DNA of 64,000 nucleotides from Actinomycetota bacterium (GCA_018831265.1 JAHJCO010000012.1:124001-188000); one strand, 5' to 3'. Shown: positions 33,712-43,456, numbered from the stretch's first letter. Notes: generated from the letters alone by a model not told the origin. Made by a program: numbers and translations.

Positions 33712-34908
33712 ATGGGTCCTGGTGCGGGGCGTTGCGAAAACTCCGTGAGGACCGTGACCGGGTGCGTCCTGGTCCTCCTCCTCGCCACAATCTCTTCACA
33801 GGCCGCCGGCTGCGGCGGCGCACGCGTTCCGTCCGGCAACTCTCCGCTGGTGGAGAGCTCAGGGACCGGCGGCGGCTCTGCCCCCGCACTTTCCCACCTG
33901 GCCACGCACGAGATGCAACCGGGTACTCACAGGCCGGAGCTGCTCGTCAACGGGGACAGGCTCTACCTGGTGGTTGTCGAGCACCTCCAGCGGGAGGAAA
34001 AGCGGGTAAGGCACATGGGATATACCTTCGAACCCGGCTCCGGGCGGCTGGACGCCGGCTTCCCGGTGAGCTGCGAGACGGAGGAGTACGGTCAGGGTGC
34101 GGACCACCGGGCCGTCATCGTCGGTGACGAGATAGTCGTCGTCTACCAGTCGAACATCATCGATCCTTCCAGGGAGTACCACGGGGGCCCGATGGAGCAG
34201 TATGCGAGCAGCCAGTCGCTCCTGCTGTCGCGGTTCTCGGTTGACGGCGGGCGGGAGCTTTTCAGGGGGCCCGTCGTGGAGAGGGCCACCGATTTCGAGG
34301 ACGACAACTTCCCCGACTTCTGCATACTCCCCAGCGGCGACCGGCTGCTGGTGAGCACCGGCGGCGGCGGCGGGTTCAAGATGAGGGAGGTCGACATGGA
34401 GGGGAATATCCTCTGCACCGTCGGGCGGCCGGTCTCCCGTAGCGGCGTTCCATCCAGCATAGGGAACAGCATGCTCTACGGGCCGGACGGACGGCTCCTG
34501 ATTTTCAGCAGTACCCACACGCCCGAAGGCGGGAACGTCACGGTAGCGACGCTTGACCAGGAGTACAACGCCGTGGCCTTCAGGGAATTCGAGACCCCGG
34601 GCAGGGACGACAGCTTCCCGACGGGGGTCCTCTACCGGGACGGTTACTACTTCGTGGGATACGGGTCCCGGAAGGACTGGAGCGGCTCGGTCGAGGAGTC
34701 TCCGTACTCGCCGTACCTCATGGTGATCGACGCAACCACCCTGGAGGTCGTCGCGGATCTCCAGGTGAGCGACAGGCCCGGCGCGGGGCACTCGCATCCG
34801 ACCCTGGCGGTGCTGGGTGACAGGCTCTTCTATGCCTGGAGCACCCGGGCGGAAGGCCCGGGCTCAAGCGCCCCGCAGGTGCTCGTCGAGGAGTACGAGC
34901 TGAAGTAA
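33712..34908 (+). CDS. Secreted lipoprotein with propeller-like fold
   Basis: A 398-residue exported protein. ATG 33712 follows AAAGGG. The signal runs over residues ~19-37 and ends A-A-G-C, consistent with a lipoprotein. The mature part has repeated strand blocks (V-N-G-D-R-L-Y-L-V-V, G-D-E-I-V-V-V-Y, S-G-D-R-L-L-V-S, G-P-D-G-R-L-L-I-F, R-D-G-Y-Y-F-V-G-Y, L-G-D-R-L-F-Y-A-W) as in sialidase/BNR-type propellers, but no catalytic Asp-box motif is clear. It ends E-E-Y-E-L-K. A decayed second copy survives at 30870. It probably binds a ligand outside the membrane; function unknown. Confidence 0.75.
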   Translation: MGPGAGRCENSVRTVTGCVLVLLLATISSQAAGCGGARVPSGNSPLVESSGTGGGSAPALSHLATHEMQPGTHRPELLVNGDRLYLVVVEHLQREEKRVRHMGYTFEPGSGRLDAGFPVSCETEEYGQGADHRAVIVGDEIVVVYQSNIIDPSREYHGGPMEQYASSQSLLLSRFSVDGGRELFRGPVVERATDFEDDNFPDFCILPSGDRLLVSTGGGGGFKMREVDMEGNILCTVGRPVSRSGVPSSIGNSMLYGPDGRLLIFSSTHTPEGGNVTVATLDQEYNAVAFREFETPGRDDSFPTGVLYRDGYYFVGYGSRKDWSGSVEESPYSPYLMVIDATTLEVVADLQVSDRPGAGHSHPTLAVLGDRLFYAWSTRAEGPGSSAPQVLVEEYELK

Positions 34909-35205
34909 CAGGAGTCCGATGGGAGACCACCCCGGACCGGCGCGATGCCGTCCAGGTGTACCTCTAGAGCATCGGGGGTGACTACGGGGGACCCACACTT
35001 ACTCCTACACGGTCGGCTTCCACTTGTGTAACCGGGATGTGGGGAAAAACTCACGGGCTGGGGGAAGTAACAACCGTGATGCACGGTCACGCCGTCTCGA
35101 TGTCACACCCGTGGTCTACCCTGTCATTGTGGCTTTCAACAGCGGCAGACCGGCCTCGGAGCAACTGTATCGAGGGGCGGCCTCCACGGCAGATTGGGGA
35201 GTGAG
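34909..35205. other. Intergenic gap without a recognised element
   Basis: A 297-bp gap between the lipoprotein and the ARPP-1-like gene. I see no repeat copy, RNA gene or convincing promoter; GGGGAG near 35197 is the ribosome-binding site of the next gene. Confidence 0.5.
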
Positions 35206-36246
35206 ATGGCGGTAACAGGGGTCTTGAAGGACTACACAGAGGAGTTGGAGCTCGGGAAGGGCGTGGTCCAGGGTTCCCTGGGCGTCCTGCCCGTTCACTC
35301 GAGCAAGCCGGGTGAGCTAATCTACATCACCTACGACGAGGCGCTCGGGAAGAAGGCCATCACGGTCACCGAGGTCAGCGAGGGCGGCTCCGTGCCGGAG
35401 TTGAGACTGACCAACAAGGGCGCGGAGCGGATCCTGATCCTCGACGGGGAGCAGCTGGTCGGCGCGAAGCAGAACCGCATCCTCAATACGACTATCCTCG
35501 TGGAGGCGCACGACACCCTCACGATACCGGTCACCTGCGTCGAGCAGGGCAGGTGGTCCTACGCGGAGGGGAAGTACGCCGGCAGCAGGGACATGGGTGG
35601 TTCCCGGCACCAGATGGTCGCACAGGAGAGGGCCAGGAAGGCGGTAGCCGTGTCATCCAACCTCAGGGCGCACCGGAGGTACGATGGAGACCAGGGCGGT
35701 ACCTGGCACAGGTTAAGAGAGCAGATGTACGACATCGGCGTGGAGTCGGATACCGCGGCCATGGAAGACATGTACGAGTCGCAGGAAGACCGGCTGAAGG
35801 TATTCCTGGAGGCGCTGGCCATCGACAGGTTCGACCGCCCGGAGAGCGTAGTCGGGGCCCTGTTCACCCTGGAGGGCAGGATCCTGGGCATGGACACCTT
35901 CGACAAGCACTCCACGGCGGCACGCGCCTGGGAGAAGCTCATCAACTCATACGCGATCGAGGCGCTGCGCGCGGGCAAGGAGGGCCAGGCCGACACGGGG
36001 GCGGCCCGGGAGTTCCTGGAGAGCATCGCCGCGGCCGGGATGGACATCTTCAGCCCGCCGGGGCTGGGCAAAGACGTCCGATTCCAGGACGACGCCGTGG
36101 TCGGCTCCGCCCTCGTGGTGGACGACCAGGTGGTCCACGCCTACGCCTTCAACATCCAGGGTCAGCGCGACGCCGAAGCCGAAGGACCACACACGACGAT
36201 GACCGGCTTCAGCACCAGGCTCAGGCAGGCCCGGCACAGGGAGTAG
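35206..36246 (+). CDS. ARPP-1 family domain protein
   Basis: A 346-residue soluble protein matching the ARPP-1 (ARG and rhodanese-phosphatase-associated) domain pattern: L-E-L-G-K near the start, I-T-V-T-E-V-S-E-G-G-S-V-P-E-L, L-I-L-D-G-E-Q-L-V-G-A-K-Q-N-R-I-L-N-T (residues ~88-106) and V-T-C-V-E-Q-G-R-W-S-Y-A (~117-128). The highly conserved polar set in G-E-x-L-x-G-A-K-Q-N-R and C-V-E-Q-G-R-W suggests an enzyme or nucleotide-binding site, but the family has no proven activity that I know of. ATG 35206 follows GGGGAG by 7 bases. No operon partner. Confidence 0.8.
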   Translation: MAVTGVLKDYTEELELGKGVVQGSLGVLPVHSSKPGELIYITYDEALGKKAITVTEVSEGGSVPELRLTNKGAERILILDGEQLVGAKQNRILNTTILVEAHDTLTIPVTCVEQGRWSYAEGKYAGSRDMGGSRHQMVAQERARKAVAVSSNLRAHRRYDGDQGGTWHRLREQMYDIGVESDTAAMEDMYESQEDRLKVFLEALAIDRFDRPESVVGALFTLEGRILGMDTFDKHSTAARAWEKLINSYAIEALRAGKEGQADTGAAREFLESIAAAGMDIFSPPGLGKDVRFQDDAVVGSALVVDDQVVHAYAFNIQGQRDAEAEGPHTTMTGFSTRLRQARHRE

Positions 36247-36510
36247 ACGAACCAGGAAGATCCCGGAGAAGCAGGGAGCGAACCGGACGGGGAGGAAGAG
36301 GAGGGGGCGCGCAGATCCGCTACGCACAATCCTGCGGGGGACTTCCCCCCGGCCCACCCTGTCGGCGGTTCAAGTACAAGCAAAGGTTGACCAAGAGTGA
36401 AATATCGGATTCAAGATCCATTGCGAGGCCATGGTCCTGGAACGTGGTATGCAGGCTGCACAAGTTACGCGATGACGAGGTCCATCCAAATCATAGGGAT
36501 TATGCAGGGA
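36247..36510. other. Intergenic gap left of the tRNA-Phe fragment
   Basis: 264 bp. It contains TTGACC at about 36387 and lower-GC sequence toward its right end. No gene or RNA recognised. Confidence 0.4.
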
Positions 36511-36556
36511 TGGTGGTGAGGGGCGGAATTGAACCGCCGACACCTGGATCTTCAGC
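36511..36556 (-). other. Partial tRNA-Phe copy (attachment-site candidate)
   Basis: The first 34 bases (36511-36544) are identical to the 3' part of the intact tRNA-Phe at 40936, including the encoded CCA and the T arm. Similarity continues weakly through the anticodon loop and then stops. It is in the same orientation as the intact gene, as left by site-specific integration into the 3' half of a tRNA. Confidence 0.8.
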
Positions 36557-37046
36557 TGGTCTCTGCAGTGTTTTGGGGTGGTCAAAGGCCTTGACTTCTA
36601 TGGTGTTCTAGGCCTCTCCTCTGCACTGGTCGAACCCAATAATTAGGACTATCGTGCGCATCAGAAGCAATACCTGGAAACCATGACGGCGGGATCGTTC
36701 AAGTGTTACACGTAGGGCCGCCCTTTCACGTCGGTTGTTGCTCGTCCGCGTAGCGCCAGACGCCGAACCGGAAGGACCCGGCGAAGAGCGCCAGTTAGGC
36801 GATGCCATGACAAGCGCCGCTGGTAGCTTCTGTCTCTACGACAACTAGGGGCGGCCAGCACTAGACATGGCCGTAGTAAGGGCTGTCTGAAGTGGGGACG
36901 GCTGGAGCGTGACATGCGGTGGTACAGGGCTTCCCCTCACGGTCGCAGATGACCTCGCACCCAGGAAAACCGCTCGGACTATTCAGGGTAGTCTCGAATC
37001 TACCGATAAGAAAGAAGGCGGGTGGCAGTCTAGGGGAGGAGTAGCG

Positions 37047-40000
37047 GTGCGCGCAAAACCAATCGCAGTTTCTACGGTCTTGTTTCTCGTCTTGAGCATT
37101 GTTGTTCCGGTCGTTTTCTTGTCCGGGCCGGCGCTGGCGGACTTCGTGTGGAACGACTCACACGGTCCTCAGCCGGGGAGTGGGTACTCACTGGCATACG
37201 ATGCTGCGAACGACATTTTGTACCGTGGGACGATCAGTAGAGGTGTCTGGAGATACCAGGGAGGAGCCTGGTCTCAAGCGGGAACCCTCTCGGTTACGGG
37301 GGGCGTCCGGTGCCTGGCTTACGACGAGGACCACAACGTCTTGTACGCGGGCACCAACCAGGGCGTCTGGCGATGCGATAACCCGAATACTTCTCCCGTC
37401 TGGTCGAGCACGTCGGGTGGCGTGAGCGCCTATAACATATTCGCGCTGGCTCATGACGGTTCCGGCAACCACCTGTACGCGGGGACCTACAACGACGGCG
37501 TCTGGAGATGCGACAACCCGAATACTTCTCCCGCCTGGACCGACACAGCGAGCGGACTTGATGGCAAATGGATCTTTTCTCTCGCATACGGTACGGGACA
37601 CGACGTGCTCTACGCGGGAACCAATACGGACGGCACCTGGATATGTACCGATCCTGCTACGTCCCCCTCATGGGCCAGCATTCCAGGAGGTATAGGCGGG
37701 AGGGTTACCTCCCTTGCGTATGACGGTCCCGTGAGAAACGTGCTGTACGCCGGCACGGACCTTGGAAATATCCAACGATGCGACACACCTGACAGCGCGC
37801 CCTCATGGACCGACATCGGAGGCGGAGTCGTACACAACCCGGGCTGTATGGTCATGGACGTCGGCGGAAACCACCTCTACGCTGCGATAGGCGCCACGGG
37901 CGTCTCGCGTTGTGACAGTCCCGATACCGTGCATTCCTGGACCGGCACCGGCGGGCCGAGCGCCGACTATTACCTTCTCGCGGTTGCATACGACTCGATT
38001 CACAACGTTGTCTTCGCTGGTGCCTATGTGAACGGGATCTTTGACTGTACTCTGCCGGACACAGCCCCGTCCTGGTCTCAGGTCGGAGAAGGGGTAAGCG
38101 AGAACAATGTTACCTCGATGGTATACGACAGCGGGGGTGACGTCCTCTACGCGGCCGCATACAACCGGGGAGTATGGCGTTGCGATGCACCCCATGCGTC
38201 CCCGACCTGGATCGACATGGCGTCTCCAGGAGACATGGACGAGGTATACGCCCTCGCCTACGACGGCGCGCACGACGTCCTCTACATGGGGACACAGGAC
38301 TATGTGATAGGGGGAGGAGAAGTCTTCAGGTGTGACGATCCCGCCGGGTCTCCTTCCTGGCAGGACACGTCGTGCGGTGCAATGTCCGGCATCCGCTCCC
38401 TCGCATACGACAGCGTAAGGAACATCCTGTATGCGGGGACGTACGGCAGTGGCGTCCGCCGGTGCGTCACCCCCGACACCGCTCCCTCCTGGGCTGGTCT
38501 TGCTTCATCCCCCGGCTACGTCTTGTCACTGGCTTACGACGAGGCGAACAACAAGCTCTACGCCGGTACCACAACCGGTGTCTACCGCTGCGACAGTCCC
38601 GACACAGCACCTGCGTGGTCGAGTACGGGGGGAGGATTGAGCGGCTATATTGTCTGGTCACTGGCCTACGACGGCGCGAACGATCTCCTCTACGGAGGCA
38701 CAGAGTCGAACGGGGTGTGGCGCTGCGCCACCCCTGGAAGTTCACCTGTTTGGACAGACACCGCGGGAGCTCTGAGTGGAAAGAGAGTCCTGTCGCTGGC
38801 TTATGCGGGTTCTACCAGTGTCCTGTTCGCAGGAACGGGCGGATCCGGCTCGGCCGGCGAGGGAGTCTGGCGGTGCTCCAACCCCGGCACCTCTCCCCTC
38901 TGGGCTGCCACAGGAGGCTCGGTGGGCGCATTCTCCGTCCAGTCACTCGCTTACGAGAGCGGAGACAACATAGTCTACGCGGGAACCGGTGGCGTGGGCG
39001 GGTGGTACGCGACGGCGGTCGCAGTTCCTCAAATAGCCAGTGTCAATCCCATCTCCGGTATTCGGGGTCAGACCCTCGACGTGGAGATAACAGGCAACGA
39101 TACGAACTTCGCGGCCGGCAGCGACGCCACGTTCTCCAATGCCGGTATCGATGTGCAAAGCACGGCATTCGTGAGCGCAACCAAGGTGAGGGCCAACATA
39201 ACCATAGCCGACGGTGCCGCGCTCGGACCATGTACCGTGAACGTCATAACCGGCGGCGAGACGCCGATACCGCTGACGAACGGCTTCACGGTCAATACCG
39301 CACCCCCGGCGACCCACACCGTCACCGCATCTGTGTCCGGGGGCCATGGTGCGGTTAGCCCTCCCACGCAGGAAGTGGCAGATGGGGGGACCGCAACCGT
39401 GAACATGACCCCCGACGACGGCTTCCAGACAGCCTCCATCACAGACAACGGCTCTCCCTCTGCTGTCTCAAACCCGTACCGGATAACGAACGTGACAAAC
39501 GACCACAACGTAGTGGTGACCTTTGCGGCAATCGGACCCCCTGAGTCCCCCACCTGGTACCTCGCGGAGGGCACGACCGCTTGGGGCTTCTCGACTTACA
39601 TCACGATCGAAAATCCGAACAACGAGGCCTGTACCACTGGCGTCACCTACAACACCTCCGATGGAGCAAGGAACGCACCCGATGTAGCCCTACCTCCCAT
39701 GAGCCAGACGACGGTGAACCCGGAGGATGTTGTACCGGGCCAGGACTTCTCAACAGTAGTAACCTGCAAGGAGGGGCGTACGATCGCGGTGGACAGGACC
39801 ATAACCTGGACGGGGCAGGGGGCTCTCTCCCCTGAAGCACACGCATCGGTCGGAGTGACATCCCCGCAGAAGACATGGTACCTGCCCGAGGGGTGCTCTG
39901 CGTTCGGCTTCGAGACCTGGCTCCTGATCCAGAACCCGGGCACTTCTGATGCGACGGCTACCGTCACCTACATGATAGAAGGTGAAGAGGCGAAAACCTT

Positions 40001-40802
40001 CGAGAAAGAGATACCAGCCTCCTCGCGAAAGACCTTCTCGATGAAGGACGACATAGGGGAGAAGAACGCAAGCATCAAGGTGGACTCGAACGTCCCGGTT
40101 ATCCCCGAAAGGGCCATGTACCGCAATTCCCGTCGTGAAGGCCACGACTCGATAGGGACCACCACCCCTGCTACGGACTACTACCTCGCAGAGGGGACCA
40201 CCGCCTGGGGGTTCACCACCTATGTGCTGGTGCAGAACCCGAACAACAGCTCCACCGACGTCACAATAACCTACATGACCCCCTCCGGGCCCAAGGCACA
40301 ACCGACCTTCCAGATGCCGGCGAACTCCCGCAAGACCATCAAGGTGAACGACGTTGAGCCCGGTACAGACCTCTCCACGAAGGTCCACGGGAGTGCTCCA
40401 ATCATCTGCGAGAGGGCGATGTACTGGGGAGAGGGGACCGACCTGGGAGAGGCCTGCCACGACTCGATAGGCATGCCTTCTGCCCATACCACCTTCTACC
40501 TCCCCGACGGTCAGACGAGCGAGGGACGTGAGACATGGACCCTCGTACAGAACCCGAACGACACCGACGTGCAGGTAGAGATCGCTTACATGACTCCCAA
40601 CGGACAGGGAAACGTCGTTTTCACCGAGACTATCGCCGCCTCCTCCAGGAAGACCTTCTCGATGGCCGCGAAGGGTATTTCAGGTCGCGCCTCCGTCATG
40701 GTCACCTCGAAGACCACAGGCAAGAAGATAATGTGCGAGCGCGCCATGTACTGGAACTCAAGAGGGGCGGGTACGGATACGATCGGGGGCTACTCGAACT
40801 AG
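37047..40802 (+). CDS. Secreted propeller protein with shared C-terminal module (island-borne)
   Basis: A 1251-residue exported protein. GTG 37047 is chosen because GGGGAGGAG lies 5 bases before it and the product begins directly with a signal peptide ending A-L-A (residue ~30). Residues ~35-655 are about 13 blades around S-L-A-Y-D-x-x-x-N-V-L-Y-A-G-T and G-V-W-R-C-D-x-P-x-T-S-P-x-W. Then come an IPT-like domain (~660-750, N-P-I-S-G-I-R-G-Q-T), a Bacterial-repeat/InlB-B-like domain (~755-830, G-G-H-G-A-V-S-P-P), and from ~837 five W-Y-L-A-E-G-T-T-A-W-G-F-type units. Its lower GC and tRNA-bounded location suggest recent acquisition. It is likely a surface adhesion or recognition protein. Confidence 0.82.
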   Translation: MRAKPIAVSTVLFLVLSIVVPVVFLSGPALADFVWNDSHGPQPGSGYSLAYDAANDILYRGTISRGVWRYQGGAWSQAGTLSVTGGVRCLAYDEDHNVLYAGTNQGVWRCDNPNTSPVWSSTSGGVSAYNIFALAHDGSGNHLYAGTYNDGVWRCDNPNTSPAWTDTASGLDGKWIFSLAYGTGHDVLYAGTNTDGTWICTDPATSPSWASIPGGIGGRVTSLAYDGPVRNVLYAGTDLGNIQRCDTPDSAPSWTDIGGGVVHNPGCMVMDVGGNHLYAAIGATGVSRCDSPDTVHSWTGTGGPSADYYLLAVAYDSIHNVVFAGAYVNGIFDCTLPDTAPSWSQVGEGVSENNVTSMVYDSGGDVLYAAAYNRGVWRCDAPHASPTWIDMASPGDMDEVYALAYDGAHDVLYMGTQDYVIGGGEVFRCDDPAGSPSWQDTSCGAMSGIRSLAYDSVRNILYAGTYGSGVRRCVTPDTAPSWAGLASSPGYVLSLAYDEANNKLYAGTTTGVYRCDSPDTAPAWSSTGGGLSGYIVWSLAYDGANDLLYGGTESNGVWRCATPGSSPVWTDTAGALSGKRVLSLAYAGSTSVLFAGTGGSGSAGEGVWRCSNPGTSPLWAATGGSVGAFSVQSLAYESGDNIVYAGTGGVGGWYATAVAVPQIASVNPISGIRGQTLDVEITGNDTNFAAGSDATFSNAGIDVQSTAFVSATKVRANITIADGAALGPCTVNVITGGETPIPLTNGFTVNTAPPATHTVTASVSGGHGAVSPPTQEVADGGTATVNMTPDDGFQTASITDNGSPSAVSNPYRITNVTNDHNVVVTFAAIGPPESPTWYLAEGTTAWGFSTYITIENPNNEACTTGVTYNTSDGARNAPDVALPPMSQTTVNPEDVVPGQDFSTVVTCKEGRTIAVDRTITWTGQGALSPEAHASVGVTSPQKTWYLPEGCSAFGFETWLLIQNPGTSDATATVTYMIEGEEAKTFEKEIPASSRKTFSMKDDIGEKNASIKVDSNVPVIPERAMYRNSRREGHDSIGTTTPATDYYLAEGTTAWGFTTYVLVQNPNNSSTDVTITYMTPSGPKAQPTFQMPANSRKTIKVNDVEPGTDLSTKVHGSAPIICERAMYWGEGTDLGEACHDSIGMPSAHTTFYLPDGQTSEGRETWTLVQNPNDTDVQVEIAYMTPNGQGNVVFTETIAASSRKTFSMAAKGISGRASVMVTSKTTGKKIMCERAMYWNSRGAGTDTIGGYSN

Positions 40803-40935
40803 CAATCACCAGCAGATTGCGCAGCTACGAAACCTGACCAGAGCACGGTATCAGACAGTAGAATTTGGCCAAATCGGGCTACCAAGTCAAGCAACACAAA
40901 TGTCCGATAATGCCCTGTTTAATGCGGATAATCCG

Positions 40936-41011
40936 TGGTGGTGAGGGGCGGAATTGAACCGCCGACACCAGGATTTTCAGTCCTGTGCTCTACCAACTGA
41001 GCTACCTCACC
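40936..41011 (-). tRNA. tRNA-Phe (anticodon GAA)
   Basis: 76 nt on the minus strand. Acceptor GGTGAGG pairs with CCTCACC, anticodon loop CTGAAAA (GAA), T loop TTCAATT, discriminator A, and CCA is encoded. It is the right boundary of the putative island. Confidence 0.95.
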
Positions 41012-41110
41012 GTGTGCTCGTGGCTAGTAGATGGTAGCAAAGTGGGCGGGTGTGCGCCAGCGGATAGCGGATCGGTTGGAGGTCTGATAGGCCGTCGCCG
41101 GGCGCTCCGG

Positions 41111-41434
41111 CTATTTCTGCTTCGTGAAGGTGTCGGTGGGTACGCCGGCCCCCGTGTAGACGAGCTCTTTGCCGTTGAAGGTAAGCTGGAAGGCGATGCT
41201 CCCGTCCGGCTTGTAGAACGTTACCTCGTCGCCGGCGACCTTGTAGGTACCCGACGGAGGCAGGAACCCCGGCGCGGTCCACGTTCCGTCGGCGTTGAGG
41301 GTCAGTTGCCCGGTGGTGCCCTCGTTGAGGTATGTGCCGACGACACCGGACGACCCACCCCCGCACCCGACCAGGGCAAGAGCCGCCAGCATCAGGACCA
41401 CGACGAGCGGAGCGATGTACCTGCCCGTTATCAT
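41111..41434 (-). CDS. Small secreted lipoprotein
   Basis: A 107-residue lipoprotein. ATG 41434 has AAAGGGG 5 bases upstream; the signal helix ends A-L-V-G-C-G-G-G, a good lipobox. The mature ~80 residues are beta-rich with the pattern V-G-T-Y-x-x-E, G-Q-L-T-L-N-A-D-G-T-W and G-T-Y-K-V-A-G-D-E-V-T-F, typical of small lipocalin-like lipoproteins that end in a threonine/lysine tail. TACAAT lies ~30 bases upstream. Function unknown. Confidence 0.78.
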   Translation of the reverse strand: MITGRYIAPLVVVLMLAALALVGCGGGSSGVVGTYLNEGTTGQLTLNADGTWTAPGFLPPSGTYKVAGDEVTFYKPDGSIAFQLTFNGKELVYTGAGVPTDTFTKQK

Positions 41435-41515
41435 GACGTCCCCTTTCGGTGCATTGCACGATTGTACATACGAGACTTCCGACCCCATTGGAATATTACG
41501 CCGTAGGCACACTAT

Positions 41516-43378
41516 TCACCTCAGTGACAGCATCGCGGTCAGGAACCAGCCCTGGAGGAGGGCGAGGGCGAGGGAGGGCGCCGCGAGTGAGATTCCCGCC
41601 GAGCGGGCGCGCAGGTTGAGCCAGGCGATGAAGTAGTACAGCGGCAGCCCGGCGATCAGCACCACCACCACCAGCGGGAGGCGGATCATGCCCGGCCTGC
41701 CCATCCGCATGAACGGGTTGGACATCAACGGGACGAATATGAGGGCCAGTGCCAGCGTGCGGGTCCCCGCCTCGCTCGCCAGGTAGCGGATGCGGCCTCG
41801 AAGCTCGTCCGTGCGCCCGAACAGCGGCAGCAGCAGCGAGTGGAAGTAGCGACCCTCCACCCAGAACAGGAACGTCGCCAGCACCACGAACAGCACGTAC
41901 CAGAGTATCGAGTACGGCAGCCCCGGGCCCAGGTAGAGCACCCGCGCCAGCGGCGCGTAGATGAAGAGGAACGCCGCGAACCCGCCGGCCACCGGGGCCG
42001 CGTCGATCCCCAGGCGCCGCGCATCCGACCTCCAGTCCCAATCCCTGAGCGCGGGCAGTCTCCCGTACAGCAGCCACCCTCCCAGCGCCAACCCTCCAAG
42101 TGTCAGCAGGCCCCTCACCACCGCCAGCGACGAGAACATGTCTCCCACGATGAACGGTACCAGCACCCTGATTCCCAGCCAGATCGCAAGCGGGAGCGAG
42201 ACCAGAGATATCACCAGGAAGTACACCACCACCGAGGGGGCGGTCACCCATGTGCTTTGCAGCGGCTCCACTTCTTCCACCGGACCTTCCCGCACCCGGG
42301 CGCCCCTGTCCTTCAGCCACGCGTACATTATGAGCGCCACCGCCAGGCCCAGCAGCATCGCGCCCAGCAGTATCGTGCCCCAGCCCGAGTAGCGGAACAT
42401 CAGGAAAGGCGCCGTCCCCCGCGCCTCCATCCCGAAGGCCCGCGTCAGCCACGAGTAGACCGCGGAGAACACCGCGCTGGAGGTCACCTCGCTGAAGTGG
42501 TCGTCGGAGGTTATGACCAGCTCGCGCGCCGTCCCGTCCTCGAAGGACCCGTAGATCTTCCCCGGCTCCACGCTCTTTCTGCCGGCCGCCTTCGCGACCA
42601 GCGCCTCCTCCTGCTCCATGGTGCACATCTCGTCGCGCTCTCCCACCACAAGCAGGTAGTTGGGTGGCACGGTCTTCGAAAGGCGCGAGATGATGTCTCT
42701 CTCGGCGAGCTGGGACTCATCCGTGATGTCGAAGCCCCGTGACCAGGTGAAGAGCGGGAACAGCCTGTCCACGAAGTCGTCCAGGGGGCCGGACGTCGTC
42801 TCCAGCGCCTGCTCCAGGCTTGGCCAGCAGTAAATGGCGACCACCGCGCGAAACTCCGGTCCGCCCTGACGGACGCCCGCGAATGTGCTCGATATCCCGC
42901 CCAGGGACTGCCCCGCCGCCGCTATCCGGGAGGTGTCCACCTCCGGCACCTTCTCCTCCAGGTAGTCGTACGCCGACCATATTGAGGTGTACTCCGTGAG
43001 GGTCGCGGCGCTGTGCCCGCCCGATCCGCCGTGCCCGGGCAGGTCGATGGCCAGGACCGCGATACCCCTGCGGGCCAGCTCCCTGCACATCGGCAGGTAC
43101 AGCTCCTTGTTGGTGGTCGCGCCGTGGGAGAAGATCACCGCGGGGACCTCTCCCTTGTGGCCGGAGGGGATTATCAGGAGGCCGGCCACCCTGCTGTTCA
43201 GGTACTCGTTGGTGAAGGATACACGGGAGACGTCCACGCCCGGGAACGTGAGCGGGGCGACCAGTATCACACCGAGCGCGACCATGATCAGGGAGTAGAG
43301 CGCCAGCCGGCACGGACGCCTCGCGATGCTGTAGATGTACCGGACGTGCTCCAGGGTGGTCTCCATTAGAGCGTGCAT
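41516..43378 (-). CDS. Membrane-bound alpha/beta hydrolase
   Basis: A 620-residue protein. One membrane helix near residues ~22-45 is followed by an outside hydrolase domain: F-S-H-G-A-T (oxyanion), D-L-P-G-H-G-G-S-G and nucleophile G-Q-S-L-G-G (~180), with a late D-D-H-F-S (~305) as the likely catalytic histidine region. The C-terminal half has about eight membrane helices with a charged loop (R-V-R-E-G-P-V-E-E-V-E). ATG 43378 lies 6 nt after TACACT with no Shine-Dalgarno, so the message is probably leaderless. It likely acts on a peptide, ester or lipid at the outer face of the membrane; such hydrolase-permease fusions have no known substrate. Confidence 0.8.
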   Translation of the reverse strand: MHALMETTLEHVRYIYSIARRPCRLALYSLIMVALGVILVAPLTFPGVDVSRVSFTNEYLNSRVAGLLIIPSGHKGEVPAVIFSHGATTNKELYLPMCRELARRGIAVLAIDLPGHGGSGGHSAATLTEYTSIWSAYDYLEEKVPEVDTSRIAAAGQSLGGISSTFAGVRQGGPEFRAVVAIYCWPSLEQALETTSGPLDDFVDRLFPLFTWSRGFDITDESQLAERDIISRLSKTVPPNYLLVVGERDEMCTMEQEEALVAKAAGRKSVEPGKIYGSFEDGTARELVITSDDHFSEVTSSAVFSAVYSWLTRAFGMEARGTAPFLMFRYSGWGTILLGAMLLGLAVALIMYAWLKDRGARVREGPVEEVEPLQSTWVTAPSVVVYFLVISLVSLPLAIWLGIRVLVPFIVGDMFSSLAVVRGLLTLGGLALGGWLLYGRLPALRDWDWRSDARRLGIDAAPVAGGFAAFLFIYAPLARVLYLGPGLPYSILWYVLFVVLATFLFWVEGRYFHSLLLPLFGRTDELRGRIRYLASEAGTRTLALALIFVPLMSNPFMRMGRPGMIRLPLVVVVLIAGLPLYYFIAWLNLRARSAGISLAAPSLALALLQGWFLTAMLSLR

Positions 43379-43384
43379 GGTGTT

Positions 43385-43390
43385 AGTGTA
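43385..43390 (-). promoter_or_regulatory. Leaderless-type -10 box of the membrane hydrolase
   Basis: TACACT on the minus strand, 6 nt before ATG 43378. The -35 is unclear. Confidence 0.45.
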
Positions 43391-43428
43391 CACGTTCGCA
43401 GTAATGAAGACGGTCGCCCCCACCCTGA

Positions 43429-43456
43429 CCCTCCCCCCTCAAGGAAGAGGGGAGGG
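43429..43456. repeat. C/G-strand-biased hairpin repeat
   Basis: CCCTCCCCCCTC, a 6-nt loop, then GAGGGGAGGG, followed by more G-runs to 43470, between divergent genes. A shorter relative sits at 20061-20081. Such hairpins recur between genes in many environmental genomes. Confidence 0.6.

Larger units (their letters stand above)
36511..40969. mobile_element. Putative ~4.4-kb island at tRNA-Phe
   Basis: The segment lies between a partial tRNA-Phe copy and the intact tRNA gene, in direct orientation. Its composition is lower in GC than the flanks (for example 37201-37260 has 31 G+C of 60). It carries one large surface-protein gene and ~490 bp of left-end sequence (36557-37046) with no recognisable gene. 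No integrase is visible, so it would be a decayed or non-autonomous element. Confidence 0.55.

Noticed and set aside
31093..36246. DUF4143 ATPase, lipoprotein and ARPP-1-like genes considered as one defence island
   Set aside because: They are separated by oppositely oriented and unrelated genes, with no nuclease-helicase or toxin partner, so no system could be supported.
36511..36609. Short open frame reading G-G-I-E-P-P-T-P-G-S-S-A-G
   Set aside because: This peptide is what a tRNA 3' half encodes by chance; the DNA is the partial tRNA-Phe copy.
36557..37046. Integrase or riboswitch remnant at the left end of the island
   Set aside because: No tyrosine- or serine-recombinase motif in any frame, and no c-di-GMP or other riboswitch core that I could recognise.
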